From Chromatiaceae bacterium (GTDB taxonomy: Bacteria > Pseudomonadota > Gammaproteobacteria > Chromatiales > Chromatiaceae), in the NCBI GenBank assembly GCA_024235395.1, contig JACKMK010000002.1:248001-312000 (forward strand): DNA of 64,000 nucleotides. Direction: 5' to 3'. Position numbers and translations under genes: made by a program. Under the pieces are notes generated by a model. It did no database searches and had not been told where the DNA came from. It saw only the letters and a list, made by a program, of their open reading frames with translations. Shown here one piece after another: positions 19,050-28,677 of the stretch (positions are counted from its first letter, which is position 1; each line of letters starts with the position of its first letter).

Positions 19050-19152
19050 CCCGACACGCGCGGCGCTACACCTGGCGCGCGCAGCCTGCTAGATTCGAAT
19101 ATTGACCCCCACCCGATAGCGTGGCCGGCGCATCAACCCGGCGGGAGAGCGC

Positions 19153-20700
19153 ATGACTGCGGATAGACTGATCATCTTCGATACCACGCTGCGCGACGGC
19201 GAGCAGAGCCCCGGCGCGTCCATGACGCGGGACGAAAAGGTTCGCATCGCCAAGGCGTTGGAAAAGATGCGCGTGGACGTGATCGAGGCCGGGTTCCCGA
19301 TCGCGAGCATCGGCGATTTCGAGGCCGTGCAGGCGGTCGCAAACTCGGTCAAGGAATCGACCGTGTGCGGTCTGGCGCGCGCGCTCGAGGCGGACATCGC
19401 GCGCGCCGGCGAGGCACTGAAAGACGCCAACTCGGCGCGCATCCACACCTTCATCGCGACGTCGCCAGTGCACATGGAACGCAAACTGCGCATGTCACCG
19501 GACCAGGTCGTCGAGCAGGCGATCTGGGCGGTCAAGCGCGCGCGCGACTTCACCGACAACGTCGAGTTCTCCGCCGAGGATGCCGGCCGTTCCGAGCTGG
19601 ATTTTCTGTGCCGTGTGTTCGAGGCGGTGATCGATGCCGGCGCATCCACGATCAACGTGCCCGACACGGTCGGCTACAACCTGCCTTCGCAGTTCGGCGA
19701 GACCATGCGCCAACTGCTCGAGCGCATCCCCAACTCCGACAAGGCGGTGTTTTCCGTGCATTGCCACAACGACCTCGGGCTCGCGGTCGCGAACTCGCTG
19801 GCTGCGGTGATGAACGGGGCCCGCCAGGTCGAGTGTACGATCAATGGCCTTGGCGAACGGGCCGGCAACGCCTCGTTGGAGGAGGTCGTGATGGCGGTGC
19901 GCACGCGTCAGGACGTGTTCCACTGCGACAGCCGCCTGGATACCACCCAGATCGTGACCTGCTCCAAGCTGGTTTCGAACATCACCGGCTTTCCGGTCCA
20001 GCCGAACAAGGCCATCGTCGGGGCGAACGCGTTTGCGCACGAATCCGGCATCCATCAGGACGGGGTGCTCAAACACCGCGAGACCTACGAAATCATGCGT
20101 GCCGAGGACGTCGGCTGGACGCGCAATCGCATGGTCCTGGGCAAGCACTCGGGCCGCAATGCGTTCCGCAGTCGCCTCGATGAACTGGGCATCGTGTTCG
20201 GCAGCGAAGAGGAACTGAACGCGGCGTTCTCGCGGTTCAAGGATCTCGCCGACAAGAAGCACGAGGTGTTCGACGAGGACCTGCAGGCCTTGGTGACCGA
20301 GAAGGGCATCGAGGCCGAGAATGAACGCATCCGTCTGGTCTCGCTGCGGGTCGTCTCGGAGACCGGTGAGATCCCGAATGCCGACGTCACGCTGAGTATC
20401 GATGGCGAGGAGCTCTCGGTGTCCGCCGAAGGCGGCGGGCCGGTCGACGCGGCGTACAAGGCGATCGAGGCGCTGGTGAATACCGGCGCCGATCTCAAGC
20501 TGTACTCCGTCAACAACATCACCAGTGGTACCGACAGCCAGGGCGAGGTCACGGTGCGTCTGGAGAAGGGCGGACGCCTGGTGAACGGCCAGGGCGCGGA
20601 CACCGACATCGTGATCGCCTCGGCGAAGGCCTATATCAACGGTTGCAACAAGCTGCTGGAACCCGCGGTGCGCGCGCATCCGCAGGTCGGCGACGTGTGA
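19153..20700 (+). CDS. leuA: 2-Isopropylmalate synthase
   Basis: First enzyme of leucine synthesis: acetyl-CoA plus 2-ketoisovalerate to 2-isopropylmalate. The product is 515 aa, the usual length. The N-terminal TIM barrel opens IIFDTTLRDGEQSPGASMT, has VEFSAEDAGRSELDFL and metal-binding HCHNDLGLAVANSLAA. The linker contains HESGIHQDGVLKH. The C-terminal LeuA allosteric dimer domain (leucine feedback) is present from about residue 390. The ATG lies downstream of GGGAGAG. It overlaps the next gene by one base (TGATG). Confidence 0.96.
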   Translation: MTADRLIIFDTTLRDGEQSPGASMTRDEKVRIAKALEKMRVDVIEAGFPIASIGDFEAVQAVANSVKESTVCGLARALEADIARAGEALKDANSARIHTFIATSPVHMERKLRMSPDQVVEQAIWAVKRARDFTDNVEFSAEDAGRSELDFLCRVFEAVIDAGASTINVPDTVGYNLPSQFGETMRQLLERIPNSDKAVFSVHCHNDLGLAVANSLAAVMNGARQVECTINGLGERAGNASLEEVVMAVRTRQDVFHCDSRLDTTQIVTCSKLVSNITGFPVQPNKAIVGANAFAHESGIHQDGVLKHRETYEIMRAEDVGWTRNRMVLGKHSGRNAFRSRLDELGIVFGSEEELNAAFSRFKDLADKKHEVFDEDLQALVTEKGIEAENERIRLVSLRVVSETGEIPNADVTLSIDGEELSVSAEGGGPVDAAYKAIEALVNTGADLKLYSVNNITSGTDSQGEVTVRLEKGGRLVNGQGADTDIVIASAKAYINGCNKLLEPAVRAHPQVGDV

Positions 20701-21476
20701 TGTTGGGTGCGCGGCGCAGGGCCTGCCTGGAGGCGATGGGTATAGCGCTGTGGCGGCTTGACCCTGAGCGGGCGGGTACGGTGCCGACGCGCGATGAGGC
20801 CCCTGGCCCTTCGGTCGCCCGGCCGCCCGCAGCGTCACCCGAGCTGGCGGCCGGCACTGTCGATGCGTCCGCCGCGATGGACAGCGGCGCAACCTGGCCC
20901 GACGTGGACGGCACCGTCGAGGACCTGGATCTGGAACAACTGCGCGCCCGTGTGGCTGAATGTCACGCCTGTGCGCTGCACGCGACACGGAGCCAGACGG
21001 TGTTCGGCGTCGGCGATCCGCACGCCCGTCTGATGATCATCGGCGAGGCGCCCGGGGCCGACGAGGATCGCCAGGGGGAGCCGTTCGTGGGTCGCGCCGG
21101 TCAGCTGTTGAACGCGATGCTCGCCGCTATCGGCTTCGCCCGCGGGCAGGTGTACATCGCAAACATCATCAAGTGTCGGCCGCCGGGCAACCGCGACCCG
21201 CACATCGAGGAGGCGGCGGCGTGCCAGCCTTATCTGCACCGACAGATCGCGCTGATCCAGCCGCGACTGATCCTCTCGGTTGGGCGGATCTCGGCGCACA
21301 ACCTGCTCGGAACGGACCAGTCGGTGGGCCGTCTGCGCGGACGCGTGCACCGTTTCGACCCGGGCGATATCCCCGTGATCGTCACCTATCACCCGGCCTA
21401 CCTGCTGCGCCGTCCGGCGGAGAAGGCCAAGGCCTGGGCTGACCTGCAGGCCGCTCATCGTGTACTGATCGAATGA
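20700..21476 (+). CDS. Type-4 uracil-DNA glycosylase
   Basis: Iron-sulfur uracil-DNA glycosylase (family 4) that removes deaminated cytosine from DNA. ATG 20700 overlaps the leuA stop, giving 258 aa. The first 80 residues are a low-conservation Pro/Ala-rich extension; the catalytic domain follows. Four cluster cysteines are in place: C88 and C91 (CHACALH), C159 (IIKCRPPGNR) and C175 (AACQPY). Motif A is GEAPGADEDRQGEPFVGRAG and motif B HPAYLLRRP. It probably shares the leuA message and is followed by rimI. Confidence 0.9.
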   Translation: MLGARRRACLEAMGIALWRLDPERAGTVPTRDEAPGPSVARPPAASPELAAGTVDASAAMDSGATWPDVDGTVEDLDLEQLRARVAECHACALHATRSQTVFGVGDPHARLMIIGEAPGADEDRQGEPFVGRAGQLLNAMLAAIGFARGQVYIANIIKCRPPGNRDPHIEEAAACQPYLHRQIALIQPRLILSVGRISAHNLLGTDQSVGRLRGRVHRFDPGDIPVIVTYHPAYLLRRPAEKAKAWADLQAAHRVLIE

Positions 21477-21534
21477 GGCGCGGCCGACCCCGGACTATAC
21501 TGACGGACATCTTTCCGTCGTCCGCCTGTTGCCC

Positions 21535-22002
21535 ATGAGTGCCGTATTGCAGGAACCCAGGCCGCTGATCCGGCCGATGCGGGTCGACGACCTGTCCGAC
21601 GTGGTCGGTGTCGAGCGGCGCGCCTACACGCATCCCTGGTCCGAAGGGATACTGCGCGACTGCCTGCGCGTGGGGTACAGCTGCTGGGTCTGCGAACTGG
21701 GTGAGGATATCGTCGGCCACGCGGTGATGTCGGTCGCGATCGGCGAGTCGCACCTGCTCAATCTCTGTGTCGGACCGGAATGGCAGGGCAGGGGTCTCGG
21801 TCGCCGGATGTTGCGCCGCATGCTGCGGATCGCGCGCGAGCGCAATGCCGACACGATGTTCCTCGAGGTGCGCGACTCCAACGATTGCGCGCGCGCGCTC
21901 TACGAGTCCGAAGGCTTCGGCGAGATCGGCCGTCGGCGCGGTTACTACCCCGCCGTGCAGGGCCGCGAGGACGCCGTGGTATACGCGAAGGCGATTCTCT
22001 GA
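21535..22002 (+). CDS. rimI: Ribosomal protein S18-alanine N-acetyltransferase (RimI)
   Basis: GNAT-fold acetyltransferase, expected to acetylate the N-terminal Ala of S18. ATG 21535 gives 155 aa (TTG two codons earlier is a weaker start). The segment IRPMRVDDLSDVVGVERRAYTHPWS is the RimI opening. The acetyl-CoA motif A is WQGRGLGRRML, and the C-terminal LEVRDSN.ARALYESEGF with GYYP is diagnostic of RimI. A -10-like TATACT sits at 21496-21501. In many relatives rimI lies near tsaB; here it follows the glycosylase. Confidence 0.88.
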   Translation: MSAVLQEPRPLIRPMRVDDLSDVVGVERRAYTHPWSEGILRDCLRVGYSCWVCELGEDIVGHAVMSVAIGESHLLNLCVGPEWQGRGLGRRMLRRMLRIARERNADTMFLEVRDSNDCARALYESEGFGEIGRRRGYYPAVQGREDAVVYAKAIL

Positions 22003-22063
22003 CCCGCCGCCGCGGCTTTGGGTCGGCAGCCGGCACGGATCGCCGCCGACAGGCCGCATCCGG

Positions 22064-22069
22064 TATAAT
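22064..22069 (+). promoter_or_regulatory. Sigma-70-type -10 element before prfC
   Basis: Exact TATAAT, 30 nt before the prfC ATG in a gap of about 95 nt. No convincing -35 is seen at 17 nt spacing, so only the -10 hexamer is called. Confidence 0.4.
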
Positions 22070-22098
22070 TTGCCGTTTTTCGTTCACCCGCATTTCCC

Positions 22099-23679
<1,581 letters not shown>

Positions 23680-23735
23680 CGATTCTTTACAGTCGCCGTG
23701 TTTGGCGGCTTCCCATCGGATGTGAGGAGGAAACG

Positions 23736-23954
23736 ATGGAAACCGAACGAGTCAAGGCATTGATCGAGGACGGGATCCCCGGCGCCAAGGTCGAGGTGAC
23801 CGGCGACGGGCGGCATTTCGAGGCCGTGGTGGTCAGCGAGCTGTTTGAAGGCAAGAGCCTGATTCAGCAGCACCGGATGGTGAAGGACGCCGTGAAGGCC
23901 CAGATCGAGAGCGACGAACTGCATGCACTGTCGATCAAGACCCGGACAGCTTGA
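23736..23954 (+). CDS. ibaG: BolA-family protein, IbaG-like
   Basis: 72-aa BolA/IbaG-family protein. Family members pair with monothiol glutaredoxins in iron-sulfur cluster handling, or act in acid and envelope stress. The ATG follows an excellent ribosome-binding site (GAGGAGG). The BolA helix-turn-helix-like block VSELFEGKSLIQQHRMVKDA contains the conserved His. The N-terminal METERVKALIEDGIPGAKVEVTG is IbaG-like. It has no murA neighbour here, unlike the common mla-ibaG-murA arrangement, so the ibaG/bolA distinction is not certain. Confidence 0.8.
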   Translation: METERVKALIEDGIPGAKVEVTGDGRHFEAVVVSELFEGKSLIQQHRMVKDAVKAQIESDELHALSIKTRTA

Positions 23955-24152
23955 CCGGATGACAGCCGCGCTGCACCGCGGTATTGCCGTGTATCTGGCG
24001 CCCGATCCAGGTGGATACGCCCATTGACTGATTGACGATGGATATTGTGATGGTAGCGTTCCCAGGGCAAGGTCTGCCCATGCCGGATGCGGCGACAGCA
24101 TCCGCGGAGCAACAATTTCAAATCTCGGATTCGCGAAACAGGATTTCTACCG

Positions 24153-26819
24153 ATGCTGCGGTTCTTCCCCTCCAGACTCTTCTGCGCCATTTCTTTCGCC
24201 CTGCTGATCGGCGGTTGCGGCCCATCGCCTGACGAACTCCTTGCGTCTGCACAAAAACACGCCGACCAGCGTGAATACCGTGCAGCGGTCGTCGAGCTCA
24301 AGTCGCTGTTGCAGTCGGAGCCGGACAACGGTCGTGCTCGTTGGCTGCTTGGCACCATCTATCTGGAACTGGAAGACGGTGCTTCGGCCGAGAAGGAGTT
24401 TCAGCGCGCCAAGACGCTTGGCCTGAACGACGACTCGATATTGCCTCTACTGGCCCAGTCCCTTGTACTGCAGGGGAAATATGCCGAGGTGCTGGAGCTG
24501 AGCGAAGTCCCCGGTCTGTCCGATCTGTCGCGCAGCGAGATACTGGCGGCGCAAGGACTGGCGCAGCTCGATGCGGGACGCAAGGAGGAGGCCGATGACG
24601 ATACCAAACGTGCGGTCGCGCTGGCTCCATCGTCACGGTTTTCAGCTGCCGCGCGCGCGCAGGTCATGATTGCCAACGAAAGGTACGAGGCCGCGGGCAA
24701 GCTGCTCGAGGAACTGACCCGAAACCATCCGGACTATGGTTTGGCGTGGAGCATGTCGGGTGATGTCGCGGAACGTGCAGGCGACCTCGAAAAGGCCGAG
24801 CAGGCCTACACCACGGCGATCGAGCGACGGATGGTCAACGCGCCCGACCGTCTGAAGAGGGCATCGCTGCGGTTGCGTCGGGAGGATCTGGAAGGGGCGC
24901 TGGCAGATTCGACAAAGCTCAACGAACAACTCCCCAAACTGCAATCGGCGTGGTATGTGACCGGGCTGGCGCATTTCCGCAAGCGGGATTACGCCCAGGC
25001 CCAGCAGGCGCTGAGTCGTGGCTACGAGCTCGAGCCGAATCACGTACCGACCGCAGTATTGCTCGGCCTGGCGAACCTGGCGCTGGGAAATCTCAGCCAG
25101 GCGGCCGAGCAGGCCGACCGGGCGTTCGCGGTGGCCCCGGACCTGGTGGCTGCGCGCCTGCTCGCCGCGAACGTGAAGCTGCGTACCCAGCAACCGGAGG
25201 TCGCCGAGCAAATGGCGCGTTCCGTGGTGAATGCCTATCCGGAAAATCAGACGGCAATCAAGCTGCTGGTTGCCAGCCTGCAGGCGCAGAAGAAAAATCA
25301 GGAGGCCGTTCCTTATCTCGAACAGATTGCAGCGGCGTCACCGGACGAACTGGATCTCCAGGTCCAGGTCGGGTTGCAGTTGATGCGCGCCAAACAGCCC
25401 GAAAAGGCGTTGGATCTGCTGCAGCGCGCGGCGCAGGCGGAGCCCGATGCGGAACAGGTCAATGCGGCGCTCGTCATCGCCCTGTTGCACCAGAAGAAGC
25501 ATCCGGAGGCCCTGGCGGCGGCGGAAAAATACCGCGCCAAGTCGCCAGGGAGTATCGAGGCCATCCGGGTCCTGGGGTTGGCGCAGCTGGCTTCGGGTGA
25601 CAGGGATGAGGCCAAGCAGACGTTCCGGGCCGGTCTGGGTCTGGTGCCGGGCGAGCCGGAGATATCGGTCCTGTTGGCGGAGGTCCTGAGAAACGAAGGT
25701 GATTCGGCAGCGGCCGGTAAGCTGCTCGACGAGGCACGTCAAAAGAACCCGGACCATGCGGGTCTCCTGACCGCATCCGCGGAACTCGCCCGCGGCGAAG
25801 GGGATGTCGGTACCATGAAGACGCTGCTTCGGAAGGCGATCGAGATTGCGCCGCAGAACATGCTGCCGCGTATCCTGCTGGCCAACCAACTCCTGTTCGA
25901 ACGGGATCCGCGCGGAGTCCTCAGCGTCCTGCCGGAAGGCGCGGACGTTCGGAACCCGGATATCCTGATCCAGCGGGCCAAGGCCAAACAGATGTTGGGC
26001 CAGTCCGGGCCGGCGCTGGTGGACCTGGAAAGGGCCGCAGACCTCAGGCCGGATGCGGCCGAGGCACAGATCCTGTTGGCAGAGGCCCACGTGGCGGGTG
26101 GCGACCTGGAACAGGCGAAACGGGCGTTGGACGAGGCCAAGCGGCTGGCACCGGACGACCCTGCGATCGCGACGGCCCGCCTGCCGTTGCTGGTCGATGT
26201 CGGTGAGATCGACGAGGCGTCCCGACTTTTCGAATCGCTTGGTCTCCCCGAAGCGCATCCTTCGGCACTGGCGGTGCAGGCGGCGTTGGCGAAGCGGGAC
26301 AGACGCGCCGGCGACTGGTTGCGCTTCAGCACGCAGCTGCAGTCGGTCGCGCCGTCGAGCCGGAACCTGCTGGAGCTGGTCGCGGCTCAGCTCGCCTCCT
26401 CCCAGCCCGAAGCGGCCGAACGGACCTTGTCGGAGTGGGCTGCTGCACACCCGCAGGACACCCCGGCGGCCCTGGCGCTGGCCGGTCTCTATGCGCGACA
26501 GGGGCGCGGCGACCAGGTCGTATCGGTGCTGCGCCCGCTGGCCGAGCGGTATCCGGAAAACCCGGTGATCCTGAACAACCTGGCGTGGTGGTTGCGCGAC
26601 AGCGCGCCTTCCGAGGCCCTGGCGTTCGCCGAAAAGGCGCATTCGATCGCACCGGCGGACCCTGCCGTGCTCGATACCTACATCGTTCTGCTGGCGCGGT
26701 CCGGCCAGTCGGAACGCGCAATGCTGGTGCTGGAAAGCCCGGCCTCGGCTTCGCTCGACCCGGCGACCCTCGATGCCCTGAAAAGAAAGGCCAGCGGGGG
26801 CGCATCGCCGCCACGTTGA
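24153..26819 (+). CDS. prsT: PEP-CTERM system TPR-repeat lipoprotein (PrsT-like)
   Basis: 888-aa TPR lipoprotein matching the PrsT type that accompanies exosortase/PEP-CTERM exopolysaccharide loci. ATG 24153 has AGGA upstream and opens on a lipoprotein signal with lipobox LIGGC (C22); earlier in-frame starts would bury it. The rest is an almost continuous array of TPR-like helices (for example AQQALSRGYELEPNHVPTA), ending in Ser/Gly-rich KRKASGGASPPR. Its role is unproven; it is thought to act as an envelope scaffold for polymer or protein export. It is followed by the PEP-CTERM gene after a gap of about 610 nt. No exosortase or prsK/prsR is in the window. Confidence 0.82.
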   Translation: MLRFFPSRLFCAISFALLIGGCGPSPDELLASAQKHADQREYRAAVVELKSLLQSEPDNGRARWLLGTIYLELEDGASAEKEFQRAKTLGLNDDSILPLLAQSLVLQGKYAEVLELSEVPGLSDLSRSEILAAQGLAQLDAGRKEEADDDTKRAVALAPSSRFSAAARAQVMIANERYEAAGKLLEELTRNHPDYGLAWSMSGDVAERAGDLEKAEQAYTTAIERRMVNAPDRLKRASLRLRREDLEGALADSTKLNEQLPKLQSAWYVTGLAHFRKRDYAQAQQALSRGYELEPNHVPTAVLLGLANLALGNLSQAAEQADRAFAVAPDLVAARLLAANVKLRTQQPEVAEQMARSVVNAYPENQTAIKLLVASLQAQKKNQEAVPYLEQIAAASPDELDLQVQVGLQLMRAKQPEKALDLLQRAAQAEPDAEQVNAALVIALLHQKKHPEALAAAEKYRAKSPGSIEAIRVLGLAQLASGDRDEAKQTFRAGLGLVPGEPEISVLLAEVLRNEGDSAAAGKLLDEARQKNPDHAGLLTASAELARGEGDVGTMKTLLRKAIEIAPQNMLPRILLANQLLFERDPRGVLSVLPEGADVRNPDILIQRAKAKQMLGQSGPALVDLERAADLRPDAAEAQILLAEAHVAGGDLEQAKRALDEAKRLAPDDPAIATARLPLLVDVGEIDEASRLFESLGLPEAHPSALAVQAALAKRDRRAGDWLRFSTQLQSVAPSSRNLLELVAAQLASSQPEAAERTLSEWAAAHPQDTPAALALAGLYARQGRGDQVVSVLRPLAERYPENPVILNNLAWWLRDSAPSEALAFAEKAHSIAPADPAVLDTYIVLLARSGQSERAMLVLESPASASLDPATLDALKRKASGGASPPR

Positions 26820-27335
26820 CGGCTCTGCCGAGCCGCGGTGGTTGGATGGATGCCTATCGATCCTGGCGTTGTGAGAGACGAGCCGGGCCGGACAGCCCAT
26901 CCAGCCAGGGTTCGCGGAAGGGGCGGGCTCGCGCCAGTCGTGAGAAGTTGCGCCAGTGACAGATTTCTTTACAGAGCACGCGCTCCTGGCCGTCCACGTC
27001 AGGGGTCGCGCCTCTGCCGGGCCGGTCTCCCGGAGGGGGCTCCGCTCTTGACCTAAGTTAATGATTTTGAAGGGGCTTGGATTGGCCGGGCGATTTTTCG
27101 GGCGGGCCGACCTCGGCGGTCCCCAAGCGATCCGCTCCGCGCCTGGGTAGCAAGCCCTCGGTGGCGCACAGTGCCCGGCTGGGCCGCTGCGTTCCGATCG
27201 CCGCGACCAAACCCCTGTGGCGCCTGCCCAGAGCGATTTCGAAGTGTCAGGTTCTTTATCAGGTGCCAGCTCTGTTCGGTGAAAGCAGGAAACAAGCGGA
27301 AAAAAAACGAAGTAAAAACAAATGGATAATCATTT
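26820..27335 (+). other. Long intergenic region upstream of the PEP-CTERM gene
   Basis: No convincing gene in either strand: short open frames lack ribosome-binding sites and family resemblance. Its last 35 nt (27301-27335) are strikingly A-rich compared with the GC-rich surroundings and sit just upstream of a sigma-54 promoter. That is the place where IHF- or activator-binding DNA is usually found. Confidence 0.5.
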
Positions 27336-27351
27336 TGGCACGCGGGGTGCA
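27336..27351 (+). promoter_or_regulatory. Sigma-54 (-24/-12) promoter of the PEP-CTERM gene
   Basis: TGGCACG-CGGG-GTGCA: the -24 block is a perfect TGGCACG, and GG (27337-27338) and GC (27349-27350) have the mandatory 10-nt spacing. Predicted start of transcription is near 27362, leaving a leader of about 70 nt before ATG 27431. RpoN would need an enhancer-binding activator; PrsR is the expected one in PEP-CTERM systems but is not in the window. Confidence 0.82.
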
Positions 27352-27430
27352 TACTTTCGGGCGAGAGCGCAGTAAGGGCGCAATCCCCAAAATCCAGTTA
27401 CAAAAAATGGACGATTTACGGAGAAGACAA

Positions 27431-28270
27431 ATGATGATCAGTAAGACAAAGGCGCTCGCGCTCGGCGTTGCCGGCCTCCTCGGCGTCGCAAGCAGCGGAG
27501 CTATGGCAGTCGGCGATGGCCTGCCTTTCACCGTCTCGGAAGGCGTGGTCCCGGGCGTCCCGGGTGCTAACGATCTCGCAGTCGACAGCTTTGACTTCAG
27601 CTACACCGCTGTGATCGAGCAGACCAACGACGGCGGCGTGTTGAACGGTGACTTTTTCGGTGAGAAGGGCTTCTTCGAAGCGTCTTCGTTCAAGAACGGA
27701 ACCGATACTCCCGGACAGTTCCTTAACTCGCCTGCGATCGCTGGTGGTTACGGCATGTACGGCATCTTCGAACTGACCGGCAATGCGGCGTTCAACGGCG
27801 TCGGCATCACCGCCAGCTTCGTGACCGGCACGCTGAGCCTGTACCTCGACCCGGATCAGAACACCAACCTCGCTCTGCCGGCAGCTGATGGCACGATCGA
27901 CGGGATCCTCGGTGCGGTCACCGGTATGAACGGTGACGACATCCTGGTCGGTACCGCTACCGCCATGGTCCCGGGTTCCGAAGCCCACCTGTTCGGTGGT
28001 CTGGCCAACGGCGACTTCGAGATCGTTTGGGACGACTGGGCGCTGACCGCGTTCGGTTCGACCTTCCTGTCTGCGCCGGTGCCGTTCCACATGGTGATCA
28101 ACTTCAACGGCAACACCACGTCGGTCAATCCGCCCGGCAGCGTGACCGATCCGTTCCGCTCGGTCGCAGATGGTTCAGGCAACGCGTTCTTCAACGTGCC
28201 GGAGCCTGCCACCATCGCCGTGCTGGGTCTGGGCATGCTGGCCTTCGGTGCACGCCGTCGTCGCGCCTGA
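27431..28270 (+). CDS. PEP-CTERM surface protein, PepA (flocculation)-like
   Basis: 279-aa exported protein with a signal peptide (about 1-26, ending SSGAMA) and a C-terminal PEP-CTERM sorting tag (256-279): VPEPATIAVLGLGMLAFGAR then RRRA. The tag is recognised by an exosortase, which cleaves at PEP for surface delivery. The mature region has no cysteine and is rich in Gly, Asn, Asp and aromatics, with YGMYGIFELTG, LYLDPDQNT and HLFGGLANGDFE. This pattern resembles, from memory, the flocculation-associated PepA family. ATG 27431 follows GGAGA; it lies behind a sigma-54 promoter and before an intrinsic terminator, so it is probably a strongly expressed single gene. Confidence 0.78.
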   Translation: MMISKTKALALGVAGLLGVASSGAMAVGDGLPFTVSEGVVPGVPGANDLAVDSFDFSYTAVIEQTNDGGVLNGDFFGEKGFFEASSFKNGTDTPGQFLNSPAIAGGYGMYGIFELTGNAAFNGVGITASFVTGTLSLYLDPDQNTNLALPAADGTIDGILGAVTGMNGDDILVGTATAMVPGSEAHLFGGLANGDFEIVWDDWALTAFGSTFLSAPVPFHMVINFNGNTTSVNPPGSVTDPFRSVADGSGNAFFNVPEPATIAVLGLGMLAFGARRRRA

Positions 28271-28297
28271 TCAGGCATAGCGTCGGATGTTCCAAAG

Positions 28298-28325
28298 AAA
28301 CCGCGCCTTCGGGCGCGGTTTTTTT
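28298..28325 (+). terminator. Intrinsic terminator of the PEP-CTERM gene
   Basis: AAACCGCGCC / GGCGCGGTTT stem (10 bp) with a stable TTCG tetraloop and a run of T's (28319-28325), 27 nt after the stop codon. Textbook rho-independent terminator. Confidence 0.93.
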
Positions 28326-28677
28326 GTCTGTTCGTAACGTCGGATTCGCCGTCCCCTCCGGTCATCCGGTGCAGTCGTAGTTCGCATTGACTGGGATCGA
28401 CTGCCTGCCTATCGTCCGGTGCGTCAACCGGTGGCGCTTCACAAAAGTCTTGCGATACCCGCCCAGAGCACGTGGCAACCGGCCGGCTATCCCGCGTTCG
28501 GCATGCGTACACCGTCCTGGCGTCTTTCGCGGGGCCAGGCAGGATTAGCCGTCAGGCAGGGCTCGATCGGTGCCGGCGACAGGGATGTATATAACAGGCC
28601 TACCTAAAGCGAAGCCGTTTCCTGTCGACTAACTTGTTTTGTACCAAACTCTCTTTTTCGGCAGTCGGTGGCAGGCA
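28326..28677 (+). other. Intergenic region before the E1-nitroreductase gene
   Basis: No supported gene. A possible weak sigma-54 element TGGCAAC-CGGC-CGGC lies at 28473-28487: GG and GC spacing is right, but the -12 block matches only half. A TATA-rich stretch (TATATAAC) lies at about 28588. Either could drive the downstream gene; neither is convincing alone. Confidence 0.3.

Noticed and set aside
26838..27056. 72-codon frame in the PrsT-PepA gap
   Set aside because: No ribosome-binding site, no family resemblance, composition typical of random GC-rich sequence.
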